Source: Pseudoclavibacter sp. AY1H1
GTDB taxonomy: Bacteria > Actinomycetota > Actinomycetes > Actinomycetales > Microbacteriaceae
DNA length: 64,000 bases
Direction of reading: 5' to 3'
Assembly (NCBI RefSeq): GCF_002931055.1
Contig: NZ_PSXX01000011.1
Coordinates: 91,913 to 155,912 of the forward strand
Position 1 is the first letter of the stretch; each line of letters opens with the position of its first letter. Positions 18,091 through 25,765 of this stretch are shown in pieces. The translations under genes were made by a program, and so were the position numbers. A model generated the notes under the pieces. It made no database searches and was not told the DNA's origin. It worked only from the letters and a program-made list of their open reading frames with translations.

Positions 18091-19392
18091 CTAGCGTCGT
18101 CCCATGCCGACGAAGTTCCAACCTGCCTCACGCCACGCAGCCGGGTCGAGCACGTTCCTGCCGTCGATGATCGCGCGGTTCGCGACGAGCTGAGCTGCCG
18201 CGGCCGGGTCGAGCGCACGGTACTCGGCCCACTCGGTCACCAGCACGATCACCTCGGCGTCGCGGAGGGCTTCCTCGGTCGACTCGACGTACTGAAGCTG
18301 CGGGTGGCGCCGACGGGCGTTCTCGATGCCCTGCGGGTCCGTCGCGACGACGTTCGCGCCGAGCCCCTTGAGCTGCACGGCGACGTCGAGGGCAGGCGAA
18401 TCACGCACGTCATCGGACTCCGGCTTGAAGGTCACGCCGAGCACGGCGATCTTCTTGCCGTTCACGGATCCGTCCAGCGCGTCCACAGCCAGATCGATGA
18501 CCCGCTGGCGACGCCGCAGGTTGATCGCATCCACCTGCTTCAAGAAGGCGACCGACTCGCCACGTCCGAGCTCTTCGGCGCGAGCCGTGAACGCACGGAT
18601 GTCCTTCGGGAGGCAACCGCCGCCGAACCCGACACCCGCGTTCAAGAACTTGCGACCGATGCGCACATCGTGTCCGATCGCATCCGCGAGCTCCTTGACA
18701 TCGGCACCGACGACCTCGGAGATCTCCGCCATGGCGTTGATGAAGCTGATCTTCGTGGCGAGGAACGCGTTCGCCGCGACCTTGACGAGCTCTGCCGTCG
18801 CGTAGTCGGTGATGATGCGAGGTGTGCCGGTGGACAGGGCCTGTGCGTAGACCTCGTCGAGGACGTCGGCCGCGGTCTGGTCAGCGACGCCATAGACGAG
18901 GCGGTCGGGCTCGAGCGTGTCCTTGACGGCGAAGCCCTCACGGAGGAACTCCGGGTTCCAGGCGAGCGTGGCGCCGCTTCCGTGCTCTGCGACGATGGCG
19001 GCGAGACGCTCCGCGGTTCCAACGGGGACCGTGGACTTGCCGACGATGAGGTCCCCGGCCTTGAGGTGCGGGAGGAGCCCGTAGAGCGCCGCATCAACAT
19101 AGGTGAGGTCAGCTGAGGCGCTGTCCTTGGCCTGCGGGGTGCCCACCGCGATGAAGTGCACCGTGGCTGAGGCCGCCGCTGCGATATCGGTGCTGAACTC
19201 AAGGTTCCCGCTCGCCGTGGCCGACGTCAGGATCTCGGGGAGACCGGGCTCGAAGAAGGGTGGCTGACCGGCGGCCAGGGCCTCGATCTTCCGCTCGTCG
19301 ACGTCGATGCCGATGACCTCGTGACCGAGCTCGGCCATCGCCGAGGCGTGGACGGCTCCCAGGTACCCGCATCCGATAACGGAAACTCGCAT
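18091..19392 (-). CDS. ugd: UDP-glucose 6-dehydrogenase
   Basis: A 433-residue NAD-dependent enzyme that oxidises UDP-glucose to UDP-glucuronate, the usual source of uronic acid in acidic polymers. The N-terminal Rossmann motif is VSVIGCGYLGAVHA. The central part has STVPVGTAE and NPEFLREGFAVKD. The catalytic cysteine sits in FGGGCLPKDIRAF near residue 258. The C-terminal domain has FKPESDDVRDSPALDV. The length is normal. ATG 19392 starts at the canonical MRVSVIG; an in-frame ATG 15 bases upstream is the alternative. A strong hairpin separates it from the kinase gene upstream. Confidence 0.95.
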   Translation of the reverse strand: MRVSVIGCGYLGAVHASAMAELGHEVIGIDVDERKIEALAAGQPPFFEPGLPEILTSATASGNLEFSTDIAAAASATVHFIAVGTPQAKDSASADLTYVDAALYGLLPHLKAGDLIVGKSTVPVGTAERLAAIVAEHGSGATLAWNPEFLREGFAVKDTLEPDRLVYGVADQTAADVLDEVYAQALSTGTPRIITDYATAELVKVAANAFLATKISFINAMAEISEVVGADVKELADAIGHDVRIGRKFLNAGVGFGGGCLPKDIRAFTARAEELGRGESVAFLKQVDAINLRRRQRVIDLAVDALDGSVNGKKIAVLGVTFKPESDDVRDSPALDVAVQLKGLGANVVATDPQGIENARRRHPQLQYVESTEEALRDAEVIVLVTEWAEYRALDPAAAAQLVANRAIIDGRNVLDPAAWREAGWNFVGMGRR

Positions 19393-19464
19393 CTGCTTCT
19401 TCTCCATGAATCTCACCCGACTGACTGAAGACCGGGCTGGGGGATGATTTCTTGAGGAACGTGC

Positions 19465-19506
19465 GCGTTGCCCAGTGCTCGGAGGTGTCCGCGCACTGGG
19501 CAACGC
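19465..19506 (-). terminator. Hairpin between the Wzz-kinase gene and ugd
   Basis: Perfect 14-base inverted repeat GCGTTGCCCAGTGC (19465-19478) and its complement (19493-19506) around a 14-base loop, ten bases past the stop of the upstream gene. It is probably an intrinsic terminator or attenuator; the following T-run is weak. Confidence 0.65.
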
Positions 19507-19515
19507 ATTCGAGGA

Positions 19516-20979
19516 CTAGTTGTTGCGCCTGGACTTCGCGCTGATGATCGGCATCTGCCCCGTGCCGATCTTGCGGTACTCGGTCGTCGGGTTGCCGGCC
19601 TCATCCGTCCCGTAGTACGCACCGTAGGCGCCGTACGAGCCGTAGGCGTAGGAGTCAGGGCCCTTGGTCGGAACCTTCGTGACGACGATTCCCGAGACCT
19701 CGGAGCCGATGCCCTCGAGCTGGGCGACCGCACCGGCGAGCGCCGAACGCGGGGTCTGCCCGCTCGCGACGACGAGAAGCGTGCCGTGGGCGAGCTCGCT
19801 CAGCACCGCACCATCGGTGACGAGGAGCAGCGGGGGCGCATCGATGATGACGTAGTCGTGCTCGGCGAGCAGCTGGTCGTGGACCTGCTGCATCGTGTGC
19901 GAGCCGAGCAGCTCGCTCGGGTTCGGGGGGATGCGTCCGGCGGGGAGCACGTAGAGGCGACCACGGCCCCAGCGCTGCAGGACGTCCTTGGGCTCTGCGC
20001 GGCCGCTCAGGAGGTCGGTCAGACCAACCGAGCCGTCGACGCCCATGGTGGTCGCGACCTTCGGCTTGCGGAGGTCGCCATCGACCAGGACGACCTTGGC
20101 GCCCTGCTCGGCGAGCGCGATCGCGATGTTCGCGGACGTGGTGCTCTTGCCCTCCGAGGGGAGCGAGCTCGTCACGACGAAGCTGTGGCGAGTGTTCTCG
20201 ATGTCCATGAAGCGCAGGTTCGTGCGCAGAGCACGGTAGGACTCGGCCTTCGGGCTCTTCGGCTCCTCGTGCACGATGAGCGGCCGCTTGCCGGCATCCG
20301 GGTCGAACGTGATCGTGCCGATGATCGGACGGTCAGTGATCTGCGCGATGTCGTGAGTGCTCCGGACCTTCGTGTCGACGAACTGGCGGAGGAAGGCGAT
20401 TCCCAGACCGACCAGGAGCCCGATCAGGGCGCCGAATCCGACGTTCATGGGCACTCGAGGGCTGACGGCGGTTCCCGAGGGCTGAGCCGACTGCACAGGT
20501 TCGATCTTCACGAGGCTGGGCGACGCGCCATCCGGCTTCTCCAGCTCGTTGACGATCACATCGATGAAGTTCGTGGCCACGGAGTTCGCGATGGACGCGG
20601 CCTGGACCGGGTCCTCGTCAGTGACCGCGATCTCGATAACAACCGTGTTGAGCTCGTTGGTCGCCGTGATCTTGGAGGCGAGTTCCGCCGGCGTCATGTT
20701 GAGGCCGAGCTCCGCGATGACCCGTGAGGTCACGATCTCCTTGTTGACGACTGTCGTGTACGACTGCACTGCCTGCCGGGCGAACGAGGTTCCCTGGTTC
20801 AGCTCCTGGACAACAGCACCGTCAGAGGAGCGCACCGAGACGTAGAGTTCCGCCGTCGAGGAGTACTTCGGTGTCTGCAGCAGCGAGACGCCGGCACCGC
20901 CAGCGACCCCCGCAAGCGTGCAGATCAAGATGATGATCCAGTTTTTGTGCAGGATTCGCAGGTAGTCGCGCAGTTCCAT
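19516..20979 (-). CDS. Wzz-like chain-length regulator fused to tyrosine autokinase (BY-kinase)
   Basis: A 487-residue membrane protein joining a Wzz/CapA-type transmembrane activator to a cytoplasmic bacterial tyrosine kinase. Two membrane helices (residues ~14-34 and ~182-200) flank the exported loop. The kinase has Walker A SSLPSEGKSTTSANIAIAL near residue 275, Walker A' VVLVDGDLRKPK, and Walker B VIIDAPPLLLVTD near 378. The last 45 residues hold the autophosphorylation cluster, seven tyrosines in a Gly/Ala-rich tail. It would set chain length by cycling between phosphorylated and unphosphorylated oligomers. ATG 20979 begins MELRDYLRIL; in-frame codons upstream look non-coding. Confidence 0.92.
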   Translation of the reverse strand: MELRDYLRILHKNWIIILICTLAGVAGGAGVSLLQTPKYSSTAELYVSVRSSDGAVVQELNQGTSFARQAVQSYTTVVNKEIVTSRVIAELGLNMTPAELASKITATNELNTVVIEIAVTDEDPVQAASIANSVATNFIDVIVNELEKPDGASPSLVKIEPVQSAQPSGTAVSPRVPMNVGFGALIGLLVGLGIAFLRQFVDTKVRSTHDIAQITDRPIIGTITFDPDAGKRPLIVHEEPKSPKAESYRALRTNLRFMDIENTRHSFVVTSSLPSEGKSTTSANIAIALAEQGAKVVLVDGDLRKPKVATTMGVDGSVGLTDLLSGRAEPKDVLQRWGRGRLYVLPAGRIPPNPSELLGSHTMQQVHDQLLAEHDYVIIDAPPLLLVTDGAVLSELAHGTLLVVASGQTPRSALAGAVAQLEGIGSEVSGIVVTKVPTKGPDSYAYGSYGAYGAYYGTDEAGNPTTEYRKIGTGQMPIISAKSRRNN

Positions 20980-21191
20980 AAAGGTCCGTCCGTGTGTCTC
21001 TTGCGCTCGTGCCGCTGCCGCTTTCGCGGCTGGCACGAAACGGGTGGCTCGCGGTTCGGAGCGCAGGGGGTATCTCAGGCAAGCTGGGGCGAGCCCGGCC
21101 TCATACTACTGGTGTGATGTTATTGGGCTGTAAATTCGTGAAATGTGATCAATCAGTCGCAGAGTGACCACACTTCGGTGCCGAGCGACGA

Positions 21192-21974
21192 TCAGCCGCC
21201 GATCTCCACCGGAAGGCCGGCGTCGACCGCGTTCGCGATGAGCTGGTGGCCGGCGTCGTCCGGGTGCAGGCCGTCGAGCTCGAAGTACTGGAACTCGTCC
21301 TCGAAGAGGTGACCGACATCCAGGTACTGGCCGCCGACGGAAGTGACGTCAGCCTCGATGAGCTCGCTCGTGAGCGCCAGCTGGGCGGGGTACGCCGTGC
21401 TGACCCAGAACGGCGAGACCGCGAGGATGCGGGCATCCGGCAGACCGGCACGGAGATCGGTGAAGACCGACTCGACGCCGAGCTCCTGGTCGAGCTCCGA
21501 CATGTTCAGACCGCCGGAGACGATGACCACGTCCGGCTCGGCCGCGATCGCCTCTTCGACCTGGAGCGCGTAGGAGTTCCACTCCTCGAGGCCCTGGCCG
21601 TAGCTCGCGCCGCTCACGCCGAGGTTCAGCTCTTCCCAGCCGTTGGCTGAAGCCAGCAGGGTCGTCCAGCGCAGCGACGGGTCGCTCGCGCCGACACCCT
21701 CGGTGTAGGAATCGCCGATGAACGCGACGGTCAGGCCGGTGCCCGCAGGGGTCGCGGATGGCGCCGAAGCGGATGGACCACCAGCGGAGCTCGTCACCGA
21801 ACCGGCGTCTTCTGAGCTGGAGATCGTAAGAATAGGTTCTGCGCCAGCCCCCGCGGGGGCCTCACGTGGCATGAACGCCAAAGCCACCAACGCGACCGCA
21901 GCGAGAGCCACGACCACGAGCAGTGTCAGCTGGGGCCAACGACGCGCACTCTGGTTGCGTGTTTTCATTTCCAT
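21192..21974 (-). CDS. Membrane-anchored SGNH/GDSL hydrolase
   Basis: About 260 residues. One N-terminal signal-anchor helix (LTLLVVVALAAVALVALAFM) is followed by a Ser/Ala/Pro-rich spacer and an SGNH hydrolase domain: block I VAFIGDSYTEGVGA, block II LNLGVSGASYGQG, block III VIVSGGLNMSE and block V GLHPDDAGHQLIA. In block III the family asparagine is replaced or shifted (GGLN). It would hydrolyse or transfer acyl esters outside the membrane. Start ATG 21974 is chosen; ATG 21968 is also possible. It is divergent from the acyltransferase at 22153 and may supply the SGNH half that the two downstream acyltransferases lack. Confidence 0.85.
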   Translation of the reverse strand: MEMKTRNQSARRWPQLTLLVVVALAAVALVALAFMPREAPAGAGAEPILTISSSEDAGSVTSSAGGPSASAPSATPAGTGLTVAFIGDSYTEGVGASDPSLRWTTLLASANGWEELNLGVSGASYGQGLEEWNSYALQVEEAIAAEPDVVIVSGGLNMSELDQELGVESVFTDLRAGLPDARILAVSPFWVSTAYPAQLALTSELIEADVTSVGGQYLDVGHLFEDEFQYFELDGLHPDDAGHQLIANAVDAGLPVEIGG

Positions 21975-22121
21975 GTGATCGTACCGGCCCAGCGGCCAAG
22001 CTGATACTCCCCTGGGAACTTTCGATTGCCCCGACACGCTCAAATCCCCGGGATTTAGCCCCGGAATTGGTCCGAACTTTGTCTCGATTCGCCATGTTCC
22101 GGCCCAGAAAACCGGGAAGTG

Positions 22122-22127
22122 TAGCGT
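22122..22127 (+). promoter_or_regulatory. Possible -10 element for the acyltransferase gene at 22153
   Basis: TAGCGT lies about 26 bases before the ATG, in a relatively AT-rich gap. A poor -35 (TTCCGG, 22098-22103) lies 18 bases upstream. The call rests on sequence only. Confidence 0.3.
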
Positions 22128-22152
22128 CGAGACACGGCGAGACGGGGAATTC

Positions 22153-23238
22153 ATGGCAGCACACGACGCGGCGAGACAGCCCGCGGCGACCCTCCCCCGC
22201 CACCGCGAACGGTGGATCGACATCATCCGCGGCGCTGCCATCCTGCTCGTCATCGCCAACCACGCCATCGACGTGCCCATGCACATCGCAGACGTCACCC
22301 CGGGCACGGTCATCGACGACCTCACCCTGTACTTCGCGCCCTTCCGCATGACCTCGCTCATGCTGCTGTCTGGACTCCTCCTCCCCCTCGCCCTCGCCAA
22401 ACCGCGTGGTCGCTACTACGCCGGCAAGCTCCGCACCCTCGCCTGGCCCTACGTGGTGTGGCTCGTCATCTTCTGGATCGCCACCGAGAACGCGACCGAG
22501 TGGATGCGCCCGGACGGCTGGATCACCCGCAGCTGGCTCTGGTTCATCCTCTGCCTGTTCCTCGCCTACCTCGCCGCGCCGCTGCTCACCCGGATCCCGA
22601 GCCCCTGGTTCGCCTCCGTGCCGGTGACCCTCTGGCTGCTGAGCATCGCCGCGCCGGACGGCACCCTCTTCGACCTCGCCTACTACGGCGGCTTCTTCTT
22701 CGCGGGCTACCTCGTCGCCGAGAACCGGCACCGGCTGCGCCGTTTCGACACGACGCCGACGATGCTCGCGCTCCTCGCCGGCAGCTCGATTTTCGCGGTC
22801 CTCCTCGTGCTCCAGGAGCACGGCCTGGCCCTCGGCGGCGCGGAGACACCGGCAACCGACGACAACGGCGCCATCGAGCGCTTCGACCTGATCTGGGTTC
22901 CCGTCGTGCTCGCCGGGATCGCGGGCACCATGCTGCTCGCGAGACGCGTCCGCGGAGCGCTCGACGGCGCGCGCCAGTCCGCGCTGTCCCGCGCGCTGCA
23001 GTATGTCGGCCGCAACTCGATCGTCTTCTACCTCGTCCACTACCCGCTGCAGATCGTGGTCGTGAAGCTACTCGATTCCTGGGGCGTCACCGCCCAGCCC
23101 ATGATGATGACCGCGTGCATCCTGGCCGCACTTGCCGTAGCGTTCGCCGCTGTCGCACTCCGCCGCCGCAGCCGCGTCGTGGATGCGCTCTTCGTCTTCC
23201 CGAGACGAGAGCAGCTGAGCCCGGCACGTGCACGGTGA
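22153..23238 (+). CDS. Acyltransferase 3 family membrane protein (first of tandem pair)
   Basis: A 361-residue membrane acyltransferase without an SGNH domain. It contains RWIDIIRGAAILLVIANHAID with the conserved histidine, MLLSGLLLPLALAK, FDLAYYGGFFFAGYLVAE, and the late LQYVGRNSIVFYLVHYPLQIV segment. About ten helices are expected. Its role would be acyl transfer onto the polysaccharide or a related glycan. The next gene is a clear paralogue 30 bases downstream, and the lone SGNH hydrolase is divergently encoded at 21192. ATG 22153 is followed by a short polar leader typical of the family. Confidence 0.88.
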   Translation: MAAHDAARQPAATLPRHRERWIDIIRGAAILLVIANHAIDVPMHIADVTPGTVIDDLTLYFAPFRMTSLMLLSGLLLPLALAKPRGRYYAGKLRTLAWPYVVWLVIFWIATENATEWMRPDGWITRSWLWFILCLFLAYLAAPLLTRIPSPWFASVPVTLWLLSIAAPDGTLFDLAYYGGFFFAGYLVAENRHRLRRFDTTPTMLALLAGSSIFAVLLVLQEHGLALGGAETPATDDNGAIERFDLIWVPVVLAGIAGTMLLARRVRGALDGARQSALSRALQYVGRNSIVFYLVHYPLQIVVVKLLDSWGVTAQPMMMTACILAALAVAFAAVALRRRSRVVDALFVFPRREQLSPARAR

Positions 23239-23267
23239 CCCCCGCCTGCGCCCCGTCTGAAAGCCCG

Positions 23268-24443
23268 ATGACCACACCAGCCCACGCACTCGCACCCACC
23301 GAGCGGCCGTCGCCTCGAGGCCCATCGCGCCAGGCGACCCCGCCCGCCTCGGGCCGCGAGCACTGGATGGACCTCGTGCGCGGTGCCGCGATCCTGCTGG
23401 TCGTCACCTTCCACGCCAGCGCGATCCCCATCTTCCTCATCGACGTCGCGCCGACGAGCCTCATCAGCGACCTCAACACGTTCTTCGCCCCCTACCGCAT
23501 GAGCACGCTGCTGCTGCTCTCCGGCATGCTGCTCGGCCGCTCCCTCGCGAAGACCGGCCCCACCTACTTCGCGGGCAAGCTGCGCACGCTGCTCTGGCCC
23601 TACCTCGTCTGGGGCACGGTCTACTGGCTCGTCACCATGCAGGACGGCTGGACGCAGCCCAGCAGCTGGATAGCTCTCAGCTGGCTGTGGTTCATCTTCT
23701 ACCTGGCGATCTACTACCTGGTCGCTCCCCTGCTCACGCGCATCCGCGGCCCCTGGTTCGCGGTCGTCCCGCTCGGACTCTGGGCGCTCAGCGCGATCCT
23801 CTCCACCCGCGGAATCGTCCCCCTCGTCCCGCTCGGAGACCTGGCCTACTACGGTGGTTTCTTCTTCGCCGGCCACCTCATCGCGCAGTACCGCGGCCAG
23901 CTCGCGCGCTTCGAGCGGTGGCCGGTGATCATCGCCTGCACGCTGACCGCCGTCGGCTTCGGGGCCCTGCTCATCGGCCAGACCCACGGCACCTACTTCG
24001 GCCTCGACCAAGCACTCCGCCTGGTCTCCGACACCAGCTCGACCGCGCCAAGTGACGGATCCCTCACCGCCGCAACGCGCCTCATCGACCGCTACGAGCT
24101 CGTGTGGATCCCCGTCGTGCTCGCCGGCGTCGCCGCCATCATCATGATCACGCGGCGCCTCACCGGCGCGACGCGCGGCCGCGACGGCGACAGCGCCCGC
24201 TGGCTGCAGTACATCGGCCGGAACTCGGTGGTCTTCTACGTGGTCCACTACCCCGCGCAGATCATGATCACCTCGTGGGTCGGCGACTGGGGCCTGCTCG
24301 ACCCCACCTGGATGCTGATCATCAACACGGTCGTCGCGATCGGCCTCAGCTGCCTGTTCTGCTGGCTGCGACGGTGGCCAGCAGGTGACGCCGCATTCGT
24401 CTTCCCCAAGCTGCGGACGAGCGGGAGCCCCGCTACGCCTTGA
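23268..24443 (+). CDS. Acyltransferase 3 family membrane protein (second of tandem pair)
   Basis: A 391-residue paralogue of the preceding protein. Matching blocks include EHWMDLVRGAAILLVVTFHAS, LLLLSGMLLGRSLAK, GDLAYYGGFFFAGHLIAQYR, YELVWIPVVLAGVAA and LQYIGRNSVVFYVVHYPAQI. Conserved order and spacing point to tandem duplication. I start it at ATG 23268. A GTG at 23235 that overlaps the previous stop (GTGA) is in frame and would add 11 residues through translational coupling. The long open frame before that is a shadow of the first copy. Its 3' end overlaps galE by 11 bases, tail to tail. Confidence 0.87.
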   Translation: MTTPAHALAPTERPSPRGPSRQATPPASGREHWMDLVRGAAILLVVTFHASAIPIFLIDVAPTSLISDLNTFFAPYRMSTLLLLSGMLLGRSLAKTGPTYFAGKLRTLLWPYLVWGTVYWLVTMQDGWTQPSSWIALSWLWFIFYLAIYYLVAPLLTRIRGPWFAVVPLGLWALSAILSTRGIVPLVPLGDLAYYGGFFFAGHLIAQYRGQLARFERWPVIIACTLTAVGFGALLIGQTHGTYFGLDQALRLVSDTSSTAPSDGSLTAATRLIDRYELVWIPVVLAGVAAIIMITRRLTGATRGRDGDSARWLQYIGRNSVVFYVVHYPAQIMITSWVGDWGLLDPTWMLIINTVVAIGLSCLFCWLRRWPAGDAAFVFPKLRTSGSPATP

Positions 24444-25422
24444 GCGGGGCCCCGTTGTGCACGAAACCCGCCCAGGCGGACGTCACCATGTCGTCGAGCG
24501 TGTACTGCGCGGTCCAGCCGAGCTCGTCCGTGATCCGGGATGCGTCGGCCACCAGCAGCGCAGGGTCGCCGGGCCGACGCGGAGCCACCTCGGGCTCGAA
24601 CGACAGGCCGCTCGCGCGACGCACCGCATCCACCACCTCGAACACCGAGTAGCCCTCACCGCGACCCACGTTGTACTCGGCAGAGACCGGCGTGCCCGCC
24701 GCGATCGCGTCGAGCACCGCCAGGTGCGCATCCGCCAGGTCGACGACGTGCACGTAATCGCGCACGCACGTGCCATCCGGAGTCGGGTAGTCGTCGCCGA
24801 ACACCAGCGGAGCCTTGTCCTCAGCGAGCTTCTCGAAGATCATCGGCACGAGGTTGAGGGCGAAGCGGTCGGCCAGCTCGTCGCTGCCAGCGCCGGCGAC
24901 GTTGAAGTAGCGCAGCGAGACGGCCGTGATTCCTGCGGCCTTCGCCGCGGCCTGCACAAGCCACTCGCCGGCGAGCTTCGTCTGCCCGTACGGGTTGATG
25001 GGGTTCTTCACGTCCGACTCACGGATCGGCTCGTCCGAGCCCGTGCCGAGCCCGTACACCGCCGCCGATGACGAGAACACGAGGCTCTTCACGTTGGCCC
25101 GCTGCATCGCCTCGAGCACGTTCGCGAGGCCACCCATGTTCTGCTGGTAGTACCACGCGGGCCTCGCGACCGACTCCCCCACCTGCTTCTTCGCGGCGAA
25201 GTGCACGACGCTCGTCACCTCGAGCGCCTGCATGATGTCGGCCAGCGCGTCCGCCGCACCCGTCGTCGAGATGTCGAAGTCGAAGTGCGGCGTGGCACCG
25301 ACCTTCTCGGCCGTTCCCGTCGTGAGGTCGTCGATGACAACCACCTTGTCTCCGCGAGCCTCGAGGGCCGCGAGCACGTGAGCGCCGATGTAGCCGGCAC
25401 CGCCGGTGATGAGCACAGTCAT
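24433..25422 (-). CDS. galE: UDP-glucose 4-epimerase
   Basis: A 329-residue short-chain dehydrogenase/reductase that interconverts UDP-glucose and UDP-galactose. The NAD-binding motif TGGAGYIGAHV is at the N-terminus. The catalytic Ser region is SSSAAVYG and the Tyr/Lys pair is in NPYGQTKLAGEW. SLRYFNVAGA and the substrate-binding DGTCVRDYVHVVDLADAHL follow. Length and motifs are normal for GalE. At the right edge of the polysaccharide locus it would provide UDP-galactose; it could also serve general galactose metabolism. Confidence 0.95.
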   Translation of the reverse strand: MTVLITGGAGYIGAHVLAALEARGDKVVVIDDLTTGTAEKVGATPHFDFDISTTGAADALADIMQALEVTSVVHFAAKKQVGESVARPAWYYQQNMGGLANVLEAMQRANVKSLVFSSSAAVYGLGTGSDEPIRESDVKNPINPYGQTKLAGEWLVQAAAKAAGITAVSLRYFNVAGAGSDELADRFALNLVPMIFEKLAEDKAPLVFGDDYPTPDGTCVRDYVHVVDLADAHLAVLDAIAAGTPVSAEYNVGRGEGYSVFEVVDAVRRASGLSFEPEVAPRRPGDPALLVADASRITDELGWTAQYTLDDMVTSAWAGFVHNGAPLKA

Positions 25423-25599
25423 GGAGAATCCCCTCAGAGGTGCGCCAACGACGCGCTCCTGCGCGTCGTTGCCGATGTCGTCGAGCCCACCGAAGTGCGC
25501 CCTCCGACATTCTGGCAGTTCTCGGAGCCGCCCGGGCCGACCGTGGTCGATCTCCCTGATCGCGCGCCTAAACGAAGCGAAACGATCATGGGAACGGAC

Positions 25600-25722
25600 T
25601 CAGCCCTGCCGGGCTTTCATGCGCGGGTTCTTCTTGTTGATGACGAAGACGCGGCCGCGACGCCGTACGATCTGCGCACCAGGGACCTTCTTGAGCGCCT
25701 TGAGCGAGTTGCGAACTTTCAC
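25600..25722 (-). CDS. rpmJ: Ribosomal protein bL36, cysteine-free (zinc-independent) paralogue
   Basis: A 40-residue protein starting at GTG 25722: [20 protein letters not shown] followed by the arginine-rich core and [10 protein letters not shown]. It is recognisably L36, but the Cys3-His zinc ligands of the standard form are absent, so this is the C-minus paralogue that replaces the zinc form when zinc is scarce. AAGG precedes the start. It is divergently transcribed from a COG0523 gene, with a palindromic Zur-like site between them. In known bacteria such paralogues are repressed by Zur. It is too short for ordinary ORF cut-offs and easily missed. Confidence 0.92.
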   Translation of the reverse strand: MKVRNSLKALKKVPGAQIVRRRGRVFVINKKNPRMKARQG

Positions 25723-25737
25723 GAGGACCTTTCTTCT

Positions 25738-25752
25738 TGAGAATCTTTCTCA
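25738..25752. promoter_or_regulatory. Putative Zur box between rpmJ paralogue and COG0523 gene
   Basis: TGAGAATCTTTCTCA is a perfect 6-3-6 inverted repeat and resembles the actinobacterial Zur operator (TGAAAATnATTTTCA type). It lies 15 bases from the L36 start and 13 bases from the COG0523 ATG. A -10-like TAGACT (25754-25759) ends six bases before ATG 25766, so that gene may be leaderless. A -10-like TCTAAT reads the other way at 25752-25757. Zur regulation is inferred from the site plus the two flanking gene types. Confidence 0.72.
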
Positions 25753-25765
25753 TTAGACTAGCCCC

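Noticed and set aside
22212..23234. Upstream extension of the second acyltransferase frame
   Set aside because: His/Arg/Pro-rich shadow of the first acyltransferase; family similarity begins only after 23268.
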